64,000 nt of DNA, from assembly GCF_902686445.1 (NCBI RefSeq), contig NC_062217.1:87291758-87355757 (forward strand). The letters are read 5' to 3'. The notes beneath the pieces are model-generated. The model did not search any database, was not told the DNA's origin, and worked only from the letters and a program-made list of their open reading frames with translations. The stretch's first letter is position 1; each line of letters begins with the position of its first letter. Below, piece by piece: positions 1-10,390 of this stretch. The DNA comes from Sciurus carolinensis. Its lineage: Eukaryota; Chordata; Mammalia; Rodentia; Sciuridae. Made by a program: the position numbers and the translations under genes.

Positions 1-300
1 TAGGTGGAAGAAACAAGGTTCTGGATACAAGTCTCTGAACTTTAATTCCTATGCTCTTTTCTATCATTACATTTGATTTTCTGTGAAAAATCTCATGAGT
101 TTCAGTACTGGAACCCTTGCAAGTGGAGACTAAGGGACTGGAGAAAAAAGAGTGATTTGATGACCAAGGTTTTAACTGAGTCTGTAATTGACTTTATTGA
201 CCACCCCTTCTAGAGAGTCATTTCAGGCTTCCCCACCTCTGACTATACAAATCAAATCAAATTTGCAGAAATCAAGGTTTTTGCTCCTCTGGAGTATTAT

Positions 301-301
301 C

Positions 302-332
<31 letters not shown>

Positions 333-430
333 GAGACTGGGTATTGCTAAGTTCCAGGCCAGTCTTGAACTTATAATCATCCTTCCTCAGTGTCCCAAGT
401 TGCTGGGATTACTGATGTGCAGCACCTCTT
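301..430 (-). repeat. B1-type SINE fragment with T-tract
   Basis: A run of about 26 T is followed by reverse-complement 7SL/B1-like sequence (GAGACTGGGTATTGCTAAG, then a GCTGGGATTAC core). The T-run at the left end is the A-tail of a minus-strand SINE. The copy is shortened and diverged. Confidence 0.65.
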
Positions 431-507
431 GCAGCTTGCAGTAATATATTTTGCTAGAAAACTTTCTGTTCATCAATAAATATATTTTTATTTTATTATT
501 ATTTTTT

Positions 508-583
508 GCTGCGTTAAGGATCAGATCCAGGACTTTGTGCCTGTTAGGCAAGCTCTTTACCATTGAGCTATGCCCCTCCCCAC
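508..583 (-). repeat. ID SINE, antisense
   Basis: Reverse complement of a tRNA-Ala-derived ID element: a diverged B-box (GGATCAGATCC) followed by GGCAAGCTCTTTACCATTGAGCTATGCCCC. Old and diverged, without an obvious target duplication. Confidence 0.65.
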
Positions 584-921
584 CATTCTTATAAATATGG
601 TTTGAGGGCAAGGAGAAATCAAATTTGAAATCCATTTGTTTGCAAAGCACTTGACTCCAGTTTCTTTCAGGGATTGGTGCCTTCTATAGTGTATTCTGGT
701 ACAGTGGACTCTAAACCAACTAGGAAATTGGATGACCGATGCAGCCTGACTCTCAAGGCTCTGTAGATGTGATCCTAGAAGGCTTGGCAGGAAAGAAGTA
801 GAGCACCCATCATCCTGGAAACTTCACTCCTCCCCTCTATGTGGCAATGGACACCCAGAGGTCTGGTGGAATTCAGCTGAGAATCCATCTGGTCCAGGGA
901 GTTTCTTGGTTGGAAGTCTTT

Positions 922-1140
922 TTTTTTTTTTTTTTTTTTTTTGATACTAGGGATTGAGCCTGGGGGTGCTTAACCACTGACCCACATCCTCAGGTCTTTT
1001 TTATATTTTATTTAGAGACAGGGTCTCGCCTGAGTTGCTTGTGGCCTTGCTAAATTGCTGAGGCTGGCTTTGAACTGATGATCCTTCTTCCTCAGCCTAT
1101 GGAAACTACTGGGCTTACAGACATGTGCCACCATGCCTAG
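922..1140 (-). repeat. B1-dID composite SINE, antisense
   Basis: T-tract, then ID sequence in reverse (ACTAGGGATTGAGCC ... CTTAACCACTGACCCACATCC), then reverse B1 sequence (TTAGAGACAGGGTCTC ... GGGCTTACAGACATGTGCCACC). The order is that of the B1-ID fusion SINE of squirrels and related rodents, and is the clearest lineage clue at this end. Confidence 0.85.
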
Positions 1141-1902
1141 CTTGAGTTATTGCTTCTATCTCACTGCTAGTTATTGGTCTGTCTAGATTTTCTGTCTTCT
1201 TGATTTAATTTTGACCAGTCATATGTGTCTAGAAATGTATCAGTTTCTCTAGGTCTTCCCATTTATTATTCAAAATTTTACCTAATGATTCTCTGGATTT
1301 CTGTGATGTGTGGAGTGATTTCATCCTTTTTCATCTATAATTTATTAATTTGGATCTTTTTTAAAATTTTTAAAATTTTTCAATCAACAATTTTCAATTC
1401 TCACCAAGTATCCCACCTCATACAGGTTTTTAATTTTCTTTTTATAAACTCACTCATGACCTTCTCCTGTTTTGTTCTAGCCGTTTCCAAGCTGGGTGTG
1501 ATGGTGCACACCTATAGTCTTTTTCTTTCTATGGATTCCTGGCATTTTGCTTAGTTCTTAGTCCTTTGGGGTTAACGATCTTGAATGCCTCTAATTCAGT
1601 TTGAGAGCTCTTGAAGTACCCTGTTTAATATTTACTTTATAGTTTTTTCTCCTGATGTCTCAAATAAAATGCTGTTGTATGACATGACTTTTATTTATGC
1701 TTTTCACTGCTTAGAAAACTTTTCTACTAGGTCTTTCCTTAGTGGATTTGTTTTTGTTTTTGTTTTTGTTTTGAGACAGCTTGTTGTTATGTGGTCTGGT
1801 CTTGAACTCCTGGCTCAACTGATCCTCTCATCTCAGCTCACCCAGTAGCAGGACTACAAACCAGGCTACCATGCCTAGTTTTGTTCTTATTCTTTTTTTT
1901 TT

Positions 1903-2202
1903 CACAGCAGGAACTCGTTTATTGAGTAAGTCACACAGCTTTTATGTAGGGTGGGGGCTAAGCGGGAACCAATCAGCTTAAAAGTCAGCAAGGCACGGGG
2001 TGTTCACGCAGGCAAGAGTCCCATAGGACTATATGGCAAGCACGAGCTGATCACGTTCGCAGAACTGTTGTTAACCAATCCCTGACGGTGGTCCGGTTTA
2101 TCGTCATGAACCTTTGAAACCACGTTTGAGCCTTGATTTTGCTTACTCGCCAGGGAGTAAGGAGTCAGCCTGAGTTAGTTAACGTCTCATTAGTCCCAAC
2201 AC
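1903..2202 (-). repeat. ERV LTR, U3-R only, ending at a poly(A) site
   Basis: A polypurine tract (complement of 2204-2215) sits just before the LTR start (TGTTGGGAC on the minus strand). A TATA-like ATAAAAG lies near 1940-1946. AATAAA (complement of 1918-1923) lies about 15 bases before ten A that begin at 1902. U5 is absent. This is the structure of the 3' end of a mature polyadenylated retroviral RNA. Confidence 0.7.
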
Positions 2203-2424
2203 ATCCCCCTTTTTTGTTTTGTATTAAGGGTGTGTCTGTCTTAGGTTGCCCCTGGGAGGGTCTTACCCCTCATGGAACATCACCCTAGCAGTTTGGGGGT
2301 CTGCCTTACTCGAAGGTGTGCCTGTCTTAGGTTGTCCTCCTCTGAGATCTTACCCATCATTGACTATCCCTTAGCACTTCAGGCGGGCCCTGCTCAGGAG
2401 GAGCAGGGCTTAAGGGAGAGACAT

Positions 2425-2929
2425 TTAGACCCCAGTGTCCTGATACGAGTGATCCATGATCCTATAGGACTCCCAATCATCATTATAAAGGGCAGTATAA
2501 TGCTGTCGGACCACCATGAGCTGCACAGACCTAGCCTGACTTTTCAGTAAATGGATAAGCTTATTGATTATGCAAGGCCCAAAGGTGAACACAAGGATAA
2601 TGGTGATTAGCAGTCTTATAAGCGGGAGGAGGTAGGGAGCCACCCATGTAACCCAGTCCAGAGGAAATTCGAGTGGAGCTCGCTCCTACGACGTTCCACA
2701 TCTTCTTGTAGGTTTTTGATTTAATCTTGTACAATGCCAGAGCGGTTGGTGTAGAAACAGCACTCTTCACCAAGGAACAGGCAAAGCCCTCCTTCCTATG
2801 CCATTAGCAGATCCAAACCACGACGATTTTGCAGGACGACATCGGCCAAGGAATCAAGTTGAGCCTGTAGATCTAAGATGGTAGAGCTCGGAACTCACTT
2901 GGCCCGATCTGCCAGTACTTTCGGTTTCC
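2425..2929 (-). pseudogene. ERV envelope transmembrane-subunit remnant
   Basis: Minus-strand remnant of a retroviral Env TM subunit. Reading from 2929, one sees an immunosuppressive-domain-like segment (complement of about 2801-2835) followed by a CX6CC disulfide motif (complement of about 2745-2790). Next come a hydrophobic membrane anchor and a cytoplasmic tail ending at a stop at 2425-2427. The parts lie in different frames (the anchor and tail are open from 2643), so at least one frameshift breaks the gene. The SU subunit and most of env are missing by 5' truncation. CX6CC is typical of gamma-type and type-D Env. It is an inactive relic. Confidence 0.7.
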
Positions 2930-3377
2930 TTAATTTGGATCTTCATCCTTTTTGTTTTATTTTTTGTTGGTTCATTCTTTTTAAACTTTTTATTTGTTCT
3001 TTTTAGATATATGTGACAGTATAATGTATTTTTGCAAATTATCCTTTTTCTTTAGTTTGTCTAAGGGTTTATCAAACTTGTTTCTCTTTTCAAAGAACCA
3101 ATTCTTCATTTCTTTGATCCTTTTGTTTTCTTTTTAGTTCTCTATTTCATTGACTTCACCTCTGATCTTAATAATTTCCTTTCTTTTACCTGTTTTGTAA
3201 TTGTTTTGTCCTTTTTCAAGAGCCTTGAGATGCATTATTAAGTTGTTTACTTGGGATCTTTCTGATTTTCTTATGTGGGCATTTATAGCCATAATCGTTC
3301 CTCTAAGAAACCACCCTCATAGTGTCCCAGAGTTTTTGGTATGTTGCATCACTATTATCATTTAAATTTTTTTTTTT

Positions 3378-3480
3378 TTTGTAGATGGACACAATGCCTT
3401 TATTTAATTTATTTATTTATATGTGGTGCTGAGGATTGAACCCAGTGCCTCACATATACTAGGCAAGCACTCTTCCACCA
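3378..3480 (-). repeat. ID-type SINE, antisense
   Basis: Reverse ID sequence with the TAGATGGACACAATGCC trailer also seen near 6930. ATTATCATTT-like flanks on both sides (near 3355 and 3481) suggest a roughly 10-base target duplication. Confidence 0.7.
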
Positions 3481-4434
3481 TTATCATTTGATTCTAAGAA
3501 TTTTAAATGTCTTTACTGATTTTTTTCTAACACTTGTTCATCATTGAAAAGGGTATTATTCAATCTCCATGTGTTTAGGTAGGTTCTGTAGGGTTTTTTT
3601 TTTTTTTTTTTTTTTGGTATTTGCTAAGTGTTAGTCTGTGGCCTAAAATATGGTTGGTTTTGGAGAAAGTTCCATGAACAGCTGAGAAGACAATGAATTT
3701 GGCTGTTTTTTGATGAAACAAATAGACATTTAGAGATGTCTGTTAAGTCCATTTGATTTATTGTATTTTTTGTGTCTGAAAATTCTTTACTGAATTTATG
3801 TCTGGATGCCCTATCTAATGGTGAGAGAAGTATGTTGAAACCATCCAGTACTATTGTATTGGGGTCTCTCTGAGTCTGTAAGTTGAGTAGGATCTGTTTT
3901 ATGTAATTAGATGCATCAATGTTTGGGGTAGAAATATTCACTATTGTTATATCTTCTTGTTGGATTGTATCCCTTATCAGTATGAAGTTACCTTCTTTGT
4001 ATTTTCTGATTAATTTTGACTTCAGGCCTGCTTTTTGGTCATTAGAGTATCTACTCCTGCTTGTTTTCAGGCTCCATTTTCATGGTATATCAATTTTCAT
4101 CTTGATAATTAATCTTTAGGTTGAACTATGTATTCATCCAGCAGTGAGGACAGATGGACATGTTTTTGGACTGTGCTATAAGAGTTGATAGTAGTGGAGA
4201 TGAGATTTCTAGGTCACTTGGGTTTAGCAGCATCCACCTGAGGCCACTGGGCAGCAGGTTGAATGCAGAAGGAGCTGCACTGGGACCCAGGGTAGCCAGC
4301 AGATAGCATCCTCAGGGTTTTTTTTTTTTTGTCTACATGCAGTTGGGGTGATGGTTGTTCTGCCTAGGCCAGGGATTTGCAGTTACTAAAGGAACAGGAT
4401 TAAATACCCCCATAGAGAGCACTGATGGACATTT

Positions 4435-4516
4435 CTTTTCTTTTGAGGTGCTGGGGTTTAAACTCAGGACCTTATGCATACAAGGTAAATACCACTGAGC
4501 TACACATCTCTAGCTC
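4435..4516 (-). repeat. ID SINE, antisense
   Basis: GAGGTGCTGGGGTTTAAAC ... ACCACTGAGCTACACATC is the reverse of a diverged ID element. Confidence 0.7.
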
Positions 4517-6074
4517 CAGAAATGACACTTCTGAGAGGGTCACATCAACCAGAAAGATGGAGAGCAGTTAATGGTTCACAGAGTTCCTTCACCCCTCACC
4601 TTCTGGGGAGGACCCAGAAGGCTGTGGACCCCCATGGAAGTGTGTCCACCTCTCTGGCATGGAGCCCTGAATTGTAGGATCTCATAGGTAGAGAATGCCG
4701 TTAGGGCCCACAGTTCAGCAATAGGCTTCTCCAGGCAGGCACACATCACAGAGATCCCTCCCGCTCTCATGAAGTTCTGGTGACAAACCCACAGTAGTGG
4801 GGATGACTTCAGCACATATTTCTACCCACATCCTCCTGTGGGATCCTCTTCTGGTGAAGACTGTGCATGTGGCTCTCTTCTTGCCCTTTCCACTCACTCA
4901 CTAGCCTGTAAAGCTCTTTCTCCCTGTTCTAGCCAACACCCTCTGTCCATATATGAAGTATGGGTCACTCAGCGCCTTCTTGACTCTGTCCAAGCTGACA
5001 TTTGACTGGCTTGATGCCTCACAGTTCTGAGTGCTTCCCTCTATTGAGTTTGTTCACAAGGTTGACCCTTCATTCTATATTGTCTTCTGTGGAGTTCCTG
5101 TGTGCTGGTGTGGCCTTCAGTGTGACTGTTTGATCTCTAGGTAGAGGTTATATCTCCATGACAGCCATATTTACAAAGGATTCGTGGGTCACGAATGATA
5201 CTCTGTACCCTCAAAGTAATGAGCTCTGGATGTGTATATGGAGTCTGGTGTGTTTCTGTGTGTATGTAAATGTGTGCCTGTATGTGTCTTTAGTTGTACA
5301 TGTGAGACAGCATAAGAGAAGGTATGAACATTTAGGTGAGTGTGTGTGTGTCTTTGTGTGTGTGTGCCTGTAAGTTTGCATGAGTGTGGGTTTTCAAATG
5401 GGTCTGGGTATAATTGTAGGTGAGTGATGTACATACTCTTTTCTGAGGAGCTGAAGGTAGGGTTCACAATGCATAAATCACCAAACTGGGACTCAAACAC
5501 AGGTGGAAACAGGAAGAAGAGATCAGGACAAGGGTTGGGAGGAGCATGTTGGGCACAAGTCCTCTTTGTGTGTGTGTGTGTGTGTGATGTGTGTGTGTGA
5601 AGTGGCTCTACTTGTCACTAGGCAGCAGAGGGAGAGGTGGGGAAGTTCCAGAAGGGAACTTCTCTTAAGGTGCAGATGGACAAGTGTAGGTGTCCAGGGA
5701 CAGAGAGATGCAGTCTGACTTATAGGCCCTGCCTGTACTTAGGGAGTCTCCTCTAGCATTGGAGGTCCTTACTGAGGCTCAGGAGACCTGGTCTTTTCAA
5801 TACCACCTGTCTCTCTATTGTCCAGGAGGTTGACTGAAGCCATGGGGGAATAATGGCTACTTGGACTCCTATGGGAGTCTGGAGACTCCAGCAGAGAGCT
5901 GAGATGGAGAGAGGAGCATGGGTGTGCTGTGCTGTACCTATATTCTCATAGCCCCACACCCAGAACTTGCCACCTGGTACCAAGTGCTCTGAGAAACCTT
6001 TTATAGATATTGGCCTGGACTATAGGACATAGTGATCAGTGTGTGAGTGAGAGGATGATTAAAGCAAGCATTAA
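4517..6074. other. 3' flanking sequence with two GT microsatellites
   Basis: I see no coding exon or recognisable transposon here. There are short (TG)n runs at about 5339-5366 and 5566-5600. The stretch lies downstream of the 3' end of the minus-strand gene. Confidence 0.5.
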
Positions 6075-6093
6075 TTTCTTCAACCCATGTAAC

Positions 6094-6099
6094 TTTATT
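6094..6099 (-). terminator. Poly(A) signal of the minus-strand gene
   Basis: AATAAA on the minus strand, 147 bases past the TGA at 6246-6248. Cleavage would be expected near 6075-6085. No other AATAAA lies closer to the stop. Confidence 0.6.
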
Positions 6100-6245
6100 G
6101 TTCCTTACCCCAAAGGACCAAAGAACTCAGCACATGCCAAAGTCCAAGATCTGACAGTAATTCAGGTGTCCTCAAAGGGAGCACATCATAAACCAGTACA
6201 GGCCCTAGCCTCAGGTGCTCACCTCTTCCTACCAGGAGACCCTAG

Positions 6246-6554
6246 TCACATCTTTGGTGGAGAAGGAGCTTCTTGAAGATGCCCTCCTAAGTGTCCCATG
6301 TGACTCAGGGCCCTCCAGGCTGGTACTGGAGGCTGGTTCCCTCCTACGTTGGAGCCACCATTGGCTGCCTGAAGGAGCAGCAACAGCTCCCACTCCAGGT
6401 CCTCAATCTGCTGAGCCAAGTGTACTCTCCTGATTTCCAGCACCTGGGCCTGCTCATTCTTCAGGGCCCAGGGACAAGGCTTCTCTCTGCCTGGGCTGCC
6501 CACCTCCATAGGGTTAAGTCTGTCTTCTTCACCAGGAAGGATGTTGGGAGCCAC
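6246..6554 (-). CDS. Terminal coding exon of the membrane-protein gene
   Basis: The acceptor is a pyrimidine-rich tract ending CCTTTCCAG. The exon opens in phase 0 (GTG GCT CCC) and stays open for 102 codons to TGA. The middle is rich in Glu, Leu and Gln (ALKNEQAQVLEIRRVHLAQQ, then IEDLEWELLLLLQ), which favours a short amphipathic coiled coil. The last part is Gly/Pro-rich and looks disordered. This would be the C-terminal end of the cytoplasmic tail. The preceding exon ends in phase 0, matching this one, and a poly(A) signal follows 147 bases after the stop. Confidence 0.72.
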   Translation of the reverse strand: MAPNILPGEEDRLNPMEVGSPGREKPCPWALKNEQAQVLEIRRVHLAQQIEDLEWELLLLLQAANGGSNVGGNQPPVPAWRALSHMGHLGGHLQEAPSPPKM

Positions 6555-6929
6555 CTGGAAAGGATGGGTGTGGGGTGAGGAAAGGTAACCAGAGAATCCT
6601 CTGTTTCTTTAGACTATCCTGAGCTATGACCTTCATCACACTGATGCTCTCTGGGCACCAACATCTTCCTAATTTGGAAAGGTGCTCAGAGATTTCTCCA
6701 GGGATTGCAATTACCTCATGGAGAAATTATGTCCCAGTTTATGTTGCCATATGAGAGCACAACAGTTAATTATATCATTAAGCAATCCTTGTGTTTAATA
6801 ATATGGAAGTGTTACTAAATAATTAAACCTCACTCTATGTTATAGTCCCTCAACTTAGCTGATTTCTTCTTCAGTTCCAGGGATCTTTATAGTGAAAGTT
6901 TCTGCAAGAATGAAGCTCTCCTGTTCTTT

Positions 6930-7066
6930 TAAAAAAATGTTTTTAGTTGTAGATAGACACAATGCCTTTATCTTATTTATTTACTTTTATGTGGTACTGA
7001 GTATTAAACCCAGTGCTCACACGTGCTAGGCAAACATTCTACCACCGAGCTACAACCCCAGCCCTC
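6930..7066 (-). repeat. ID-type SINE, antisense, intronic
   Basis: TAGTTGTAGATAGACACAATGCC followed by reverse ID sequence (GTGCTAGGCAAACATTCTACC, ACCGAGCTACAACCCCAGCC). The same variant is present at 3378-3480. Confidence 0.75.
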
Positions 7067-7138
7067 TGCTGTCCTTTTGTCCTCACTGAGTCACTATCTT
7101 CTGACCCTGAGTGTGGCCAAGAATAAGGATGGGGTTCT

Positions 7139-7400
7139 ATCCCAAAAAACCAAAGGCCAAATGTTTTTTCTGTTAAGTGAATGGTACATAAAGAGGGGCT
7201 GGTGGTGGGGGGCAGGTAAGAGAAGAATGGAGGAACTTTGGATTGTGTAGAGGGAAATGGGGTGGGAGGGAGTGGGGGAAGGAAAGATAGTGAACTGAAA
7301 TAGACATTATTACCCTATGTACATGGTATGAATATACATTGTATATAACCAGAGAAATGAAAAGTTGTACCCCATTTGTGTATAATGAATCAAAATGCAG

Positions 7401-7433
<33 letters not shown>
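7139..7433 (+). mobile_element. 5'-truncated L1 3' end with T-tract and 14-base target duplication
   Basis: AAGGATGGGGTTCT occurs at 7125-7138 and again at 7434-7447. The insert matches the sense 3' end of the squirrel-type L1 (compare the end of ORF2 and the 3' UTR at 57160-57460). It ends in 30 T (7403-7432), where a sense L1 should carry A. Confidence 0.7.
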
Positions 7434-7436
<3 letters not shown>

Positions 7437-8000
7437 GATGGGGTTCTGTGTCTCTTCCCTCCATGGTGAAGATGTCTTCTAAGATGCCTGTAGGCAAGGG
7501 AGGGGAGTTTAGCCAGGAACTGACTCCTTTGCTCAGAAAAAATTATGTTGTGCTCAATGCAGACTCACTGCATGATTATGTGCATCTCTTATCTTGTTTC
7601 CCTGAAGCCTTCCCTATATCTGTATGTCCAGAGACCCCCAACCAGGATCGGGACATCTGGATGGAATATGCATCTTTTTGAAAGCTTCTAGTTCCAGGAG
7701 CAGGTGCTATTAGGCAATATCTACAACAGCTATTTTTATTGCTCCCTTTACAATTTTTCTAGCTGTGAATTTCCTTGAAGAACTTTACCCTAAGAGGATG
7801 GCGTGAACTTCCTTGTCTTTGCCCTAGCTCTTAGTCTTCTTGTTTTATTTAGCCTTCTATTTGCCACACCACACAGCACATTACGAAGGCTGCTGGATAT
7901 TCTGGTCAGAGCTAGCAGTCCTCTTTGTGGAAGGGGACTTGACCCTGTGGGTCCCACCATGAACATCTCAGGAGCTGAGATGTTCCTCTGCTTGGCTTAC

Positions 8001-8136
8001 CACAAAGGTTTTGCCTTCCTCTGGAGGCAATTGGTCTGGCTTATTCTCCTTCTTCTGGAGCTCCAGGACTTGAGCAGTGAGCTGGAAGAACTCCTCATTC
8101 AGTTCATCCAATGTATCTTCTACTTGCTGTGTCTTT
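8001..8136 (-). CDS. Internal coding exon, coiled-coil segment
   Basis: Acceptor ...TCTATTCCTAGAG and donor GTG|GTAAGC. It starts with one base (completing a codon with the AG end of exon 25641-25741) and ends in phase 0, so it fits both neighbours. It encodes about 45 residues, including EDTLDELNEEFFQLTAQVLE followed by LQKKE. The acidic and hydrophobic residues are spaced as in a coiled coil. An alternative acceptor two bases upstream (CCTAG) would break the phase. It probably forms part of the cytoplasmic tail. Confidence 0.72.
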
Positions 8137-8156
8137 CTCTAGGAATAGAAGCATAG

Positions 8157-8400
8157 ATTTTTTTCTTCTTTATATTTTTGAGGCACAGTTTCAGTATGCA
8201 GCCTAGTCTGGCCTTGAACCCATGGGCTCAAGCAATCTTCTGTCTCAGTTCATGAGTAGATGGGACTACAGACATGTGCCACTATGCCTGGCAAAGGACT
8301 TTCTTTTCTTTTCTTTTTCCCCCTTTTTATGGTACTTGGATTAAATTCAGGCCCTAGTGCATGCTAGGCAATTTTACTACCACTGAGTCATATCCTCAGT
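8157..8400 (-). repeat. B1 plus ID SINE sequence, antisense
   Basis: Reverse B1-like sequence (GAGGCACAGTTTCAGTATGC ... GGGACTACAGACATGTGCC) is followed by reverse ID sequence (GGTACTTGGATTAAATTC ... TACCACTGAGTCATATCC). The order differs from a standard B1-dID, so these may be two adjacent SINEs. Confidence 0.65.
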
Positions 8401-8789
8401 CAGGCTCTTTATCAATTTTACTTTTATTCGAATTTTCTTAAAAATTGCTTGCACTCCTGCTCCAGGACAGGCTATAGGATCAGTGCTGGATACACAGCAT
8501 CAACATCAGGTGCTGCTTTCAGAGAGCTCAGAACTTTATGAGTTGAAGCACAGTGATGTATGAAGTCTATTGTGGAGGGATGCACTGGAGATGCAGGAGC
8601 AAAAATCAAGACACCTACTCAGGTAAATGAAGCCAGGGAGAGTTTTCTAGAAGAGAAGACGTTTTTAGTTGAATCTTAAAGAATGGTGAGGAGGTTGCTG
8701 GAATAATTAGGGTGAAGGGTAGAAAGTTATTCTAGGCAGAAGGAACTGCATGTGGGAAAAACCAGAGATATGAAAGAACATAGGGAAAA

Positions 8790-9625
8790 TTCATCTATCT
8801 GGCTGTCCATACATCCTTATATGCATGTTTGCACCCATCTATCTGTCCTTATACCTACCTATTCATCCTTCCATCTACCCTTACATTTATCTACCTACCC
8901 TTCATCTATCTGTTCTTCCATATTTCCATCCATTTACCCCACTTTCTATCATTCATCTTTCCCTCCAGTCATCTACATACCTATCCATCTGTTATAGTTT
9001 GGATCTGGAATATATAAAGGGTCATGTGTTGAGGGTGTGGTCTCTAGTGCAACAATTTTCAGAGGTTGATTCTTGGAAAATGATCAGCTTATGAGGGCTC
9101 TGACCTCGTTCAATGGATTAATCCATTGATGGGTTTGTAGCTGATGACATTATTGGGAGGTGGTAGAAACTGCAGGAGGTAAGACTTGGTCCTTGGGGGT
9201 GTGTTCTTGGGGACTATATCTTGTGTCTAGCTCCCACCTCCTGCTGTCTCTGCTTTCTGGCTGTCATGAGGTGAGCAGTTTTGCTGTGCCATGCCCTTCC
9301 ACTATGAAGTGCTGCCTCACCACAGGCTCAGAAACAATGGAGCCTGCTGATAATGGACTGAAGTCCCTGAAACTGTGAGCCCCAATTAAATCTTTCTTTC
9401 ATTAAGTAGTTTTTCTTGGCATTTTGTCACAGTGACAAAAAGATGATTAACACACCTGCCCAACCCCCTCCCAACCATACATTCACCTATTTTACTATCA
9501 TCCTTTCACCTATCCTTCCATCTATCTAGCTATCTCCTTGTTCATTCATTCGCACACCTGTCCATCCATCTATCTATCCATCCTCCTACCTATCTTCCCA
9601 TCTACCCACCCATCTGCCATTTTTT
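8790..9625. repeat. CATC/CTAT-type tetranucleotide tract split by an LTR
   Basis: Imperfect CATC, CTAT and CCTA repeats run from about 8790 to 8989 and resume from about 9453 to 9625. The interruption is the LTR at 8990-9452. Confidence 0.75.
8990..9452 (+). mobile_element. Solo LTR, ERVL-MaLR-like
   Basis: Starts TGTTATAGTTTGGATCTG and ends TGATTAACA, giving TG...CA ends. It is related along its length to the LTR at 32984-33419, including the shared CTGAAACTGTGAGCCCCAA-type block next to a diverged poly(A) signal. No clean 5-base target duplication is visible in the repetitive target. Confidence 0.65.
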
Positions 9626-10390
9626 TCATCTAGTCACAGGTAAGTAAAGAAACACTTATTGAGTGCTCAGTATGTGACAAGCCAGTAATTGGTTCTGGGA
9701 CTCCATCAGTGAACTTCCACAGAGTTTGCCGTGTATCAAGAAAGGTAGGCACAGGGCAAGGAATTATATGGGATACGTGGTACCTCAAGTAGTGTTCAGT
9801 GTGCTGTGGAAGGTAGTCAAAATTCAATTTGGCAGTAGCATGAAATTTGTTTGGAAAAGTGGAAGAAGAAAATCCTGGAGAAATGGGGTGGTTGGAGACG
9901 GGACAGCAGGCCATTCAGGGCCTTGTGTGCTCTTCCTGGCATTATGGTTAAGAGGTCACTACTTCAGCACCTTCCTCATTAATTAACCCTACATTTTCTT
10001 GGTATTTCAGAATTCTGGTATTTCATAATACCCAGCTGAACAAGTGTTTCAGACTCTCAGAGATGATCATTGTTTGTAGATCTGGCCAATGTTGCTTAGT
10101 GGATTCTGGAAAGCTTCTTTAAAAAGGAAGCTAAGTTCACTCTTTACCTTTCAGCCTTTCCTGAAACTGTCTTGGAATCATAAGTGACCATGAGGATGAG
10201 TGCCATTTGCTAAGGGTCATGAGTCAGGGGACAAAGAATTCTGGACTTTTTAGGACATCATGGATACTGATAGTTTTGTGTTTGAACATGTTAAGTTTAA
10301 GAAGTCTTCAGCGCATCTCCTGAGTTAATACAACGTCTGACTGTATGGTGAACTCAGGTGTCAGGGAAAGTCCATCTTTGCTCCAAATGT
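9626..10390. other. Intronic sequence with old repeat-like segments
   Basis: No exon recognised. Segments near 9645-9960 (AACACTTATTGAGTGCTCAG, later a GCAGGCCATTCAGGGCC block) and near 8520-8770 look like old mammal-wide repeats, but I cannot name the family with confidence. Confidence 0.35.

Larger units (their letters stand above)
1359..2929 (-). mobile_element. Composite retro-insertion with 14-base target duplication
   Basis: The insertion splits the old L1 and is bounded by perfect copies of TTAATTTGGATCTT at 1345-1358 and 2930-2943. On the minus strand it reads: 3' end of a retroviral env, polypurine tract, U3 and R of an LTR, ten A (1902-1893), a B1-like SINE (about 1885-1760) with an A/C-rich tail, about 380 bases of unidentified sequence, and an A/T-rich end next to the duplication. 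The duplication length and A-rich 3' end point to L1-mediated insertion rather than retroviral integrase. The part after the internal poly(A) could come from template switching or from a later insertion into the tail. Confidence 0.7.
1155..4120 (-). mobile_element. Old L1 ORF2 fragment, antisense, interrupted
   Basis: Reverse-strand L1 ORF2 of an old subfamily. Reading 4120 to 1155 on the minus strand goes from the endonuclease region to the reverse-transcriptase region. No usable frame survives. It is interrupted by the composite insertion at 1359-2929, an ID SINE at 3378-3480 and a T-run at 3594-3616. The two halves resume cleanly on each side of the composite insertion. Confidence 0.7.

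Noticed and set aside
5189..5500. Thr/His-rich frame over a GT repeat
   Set aside because: It is the translation of a microsatellite.
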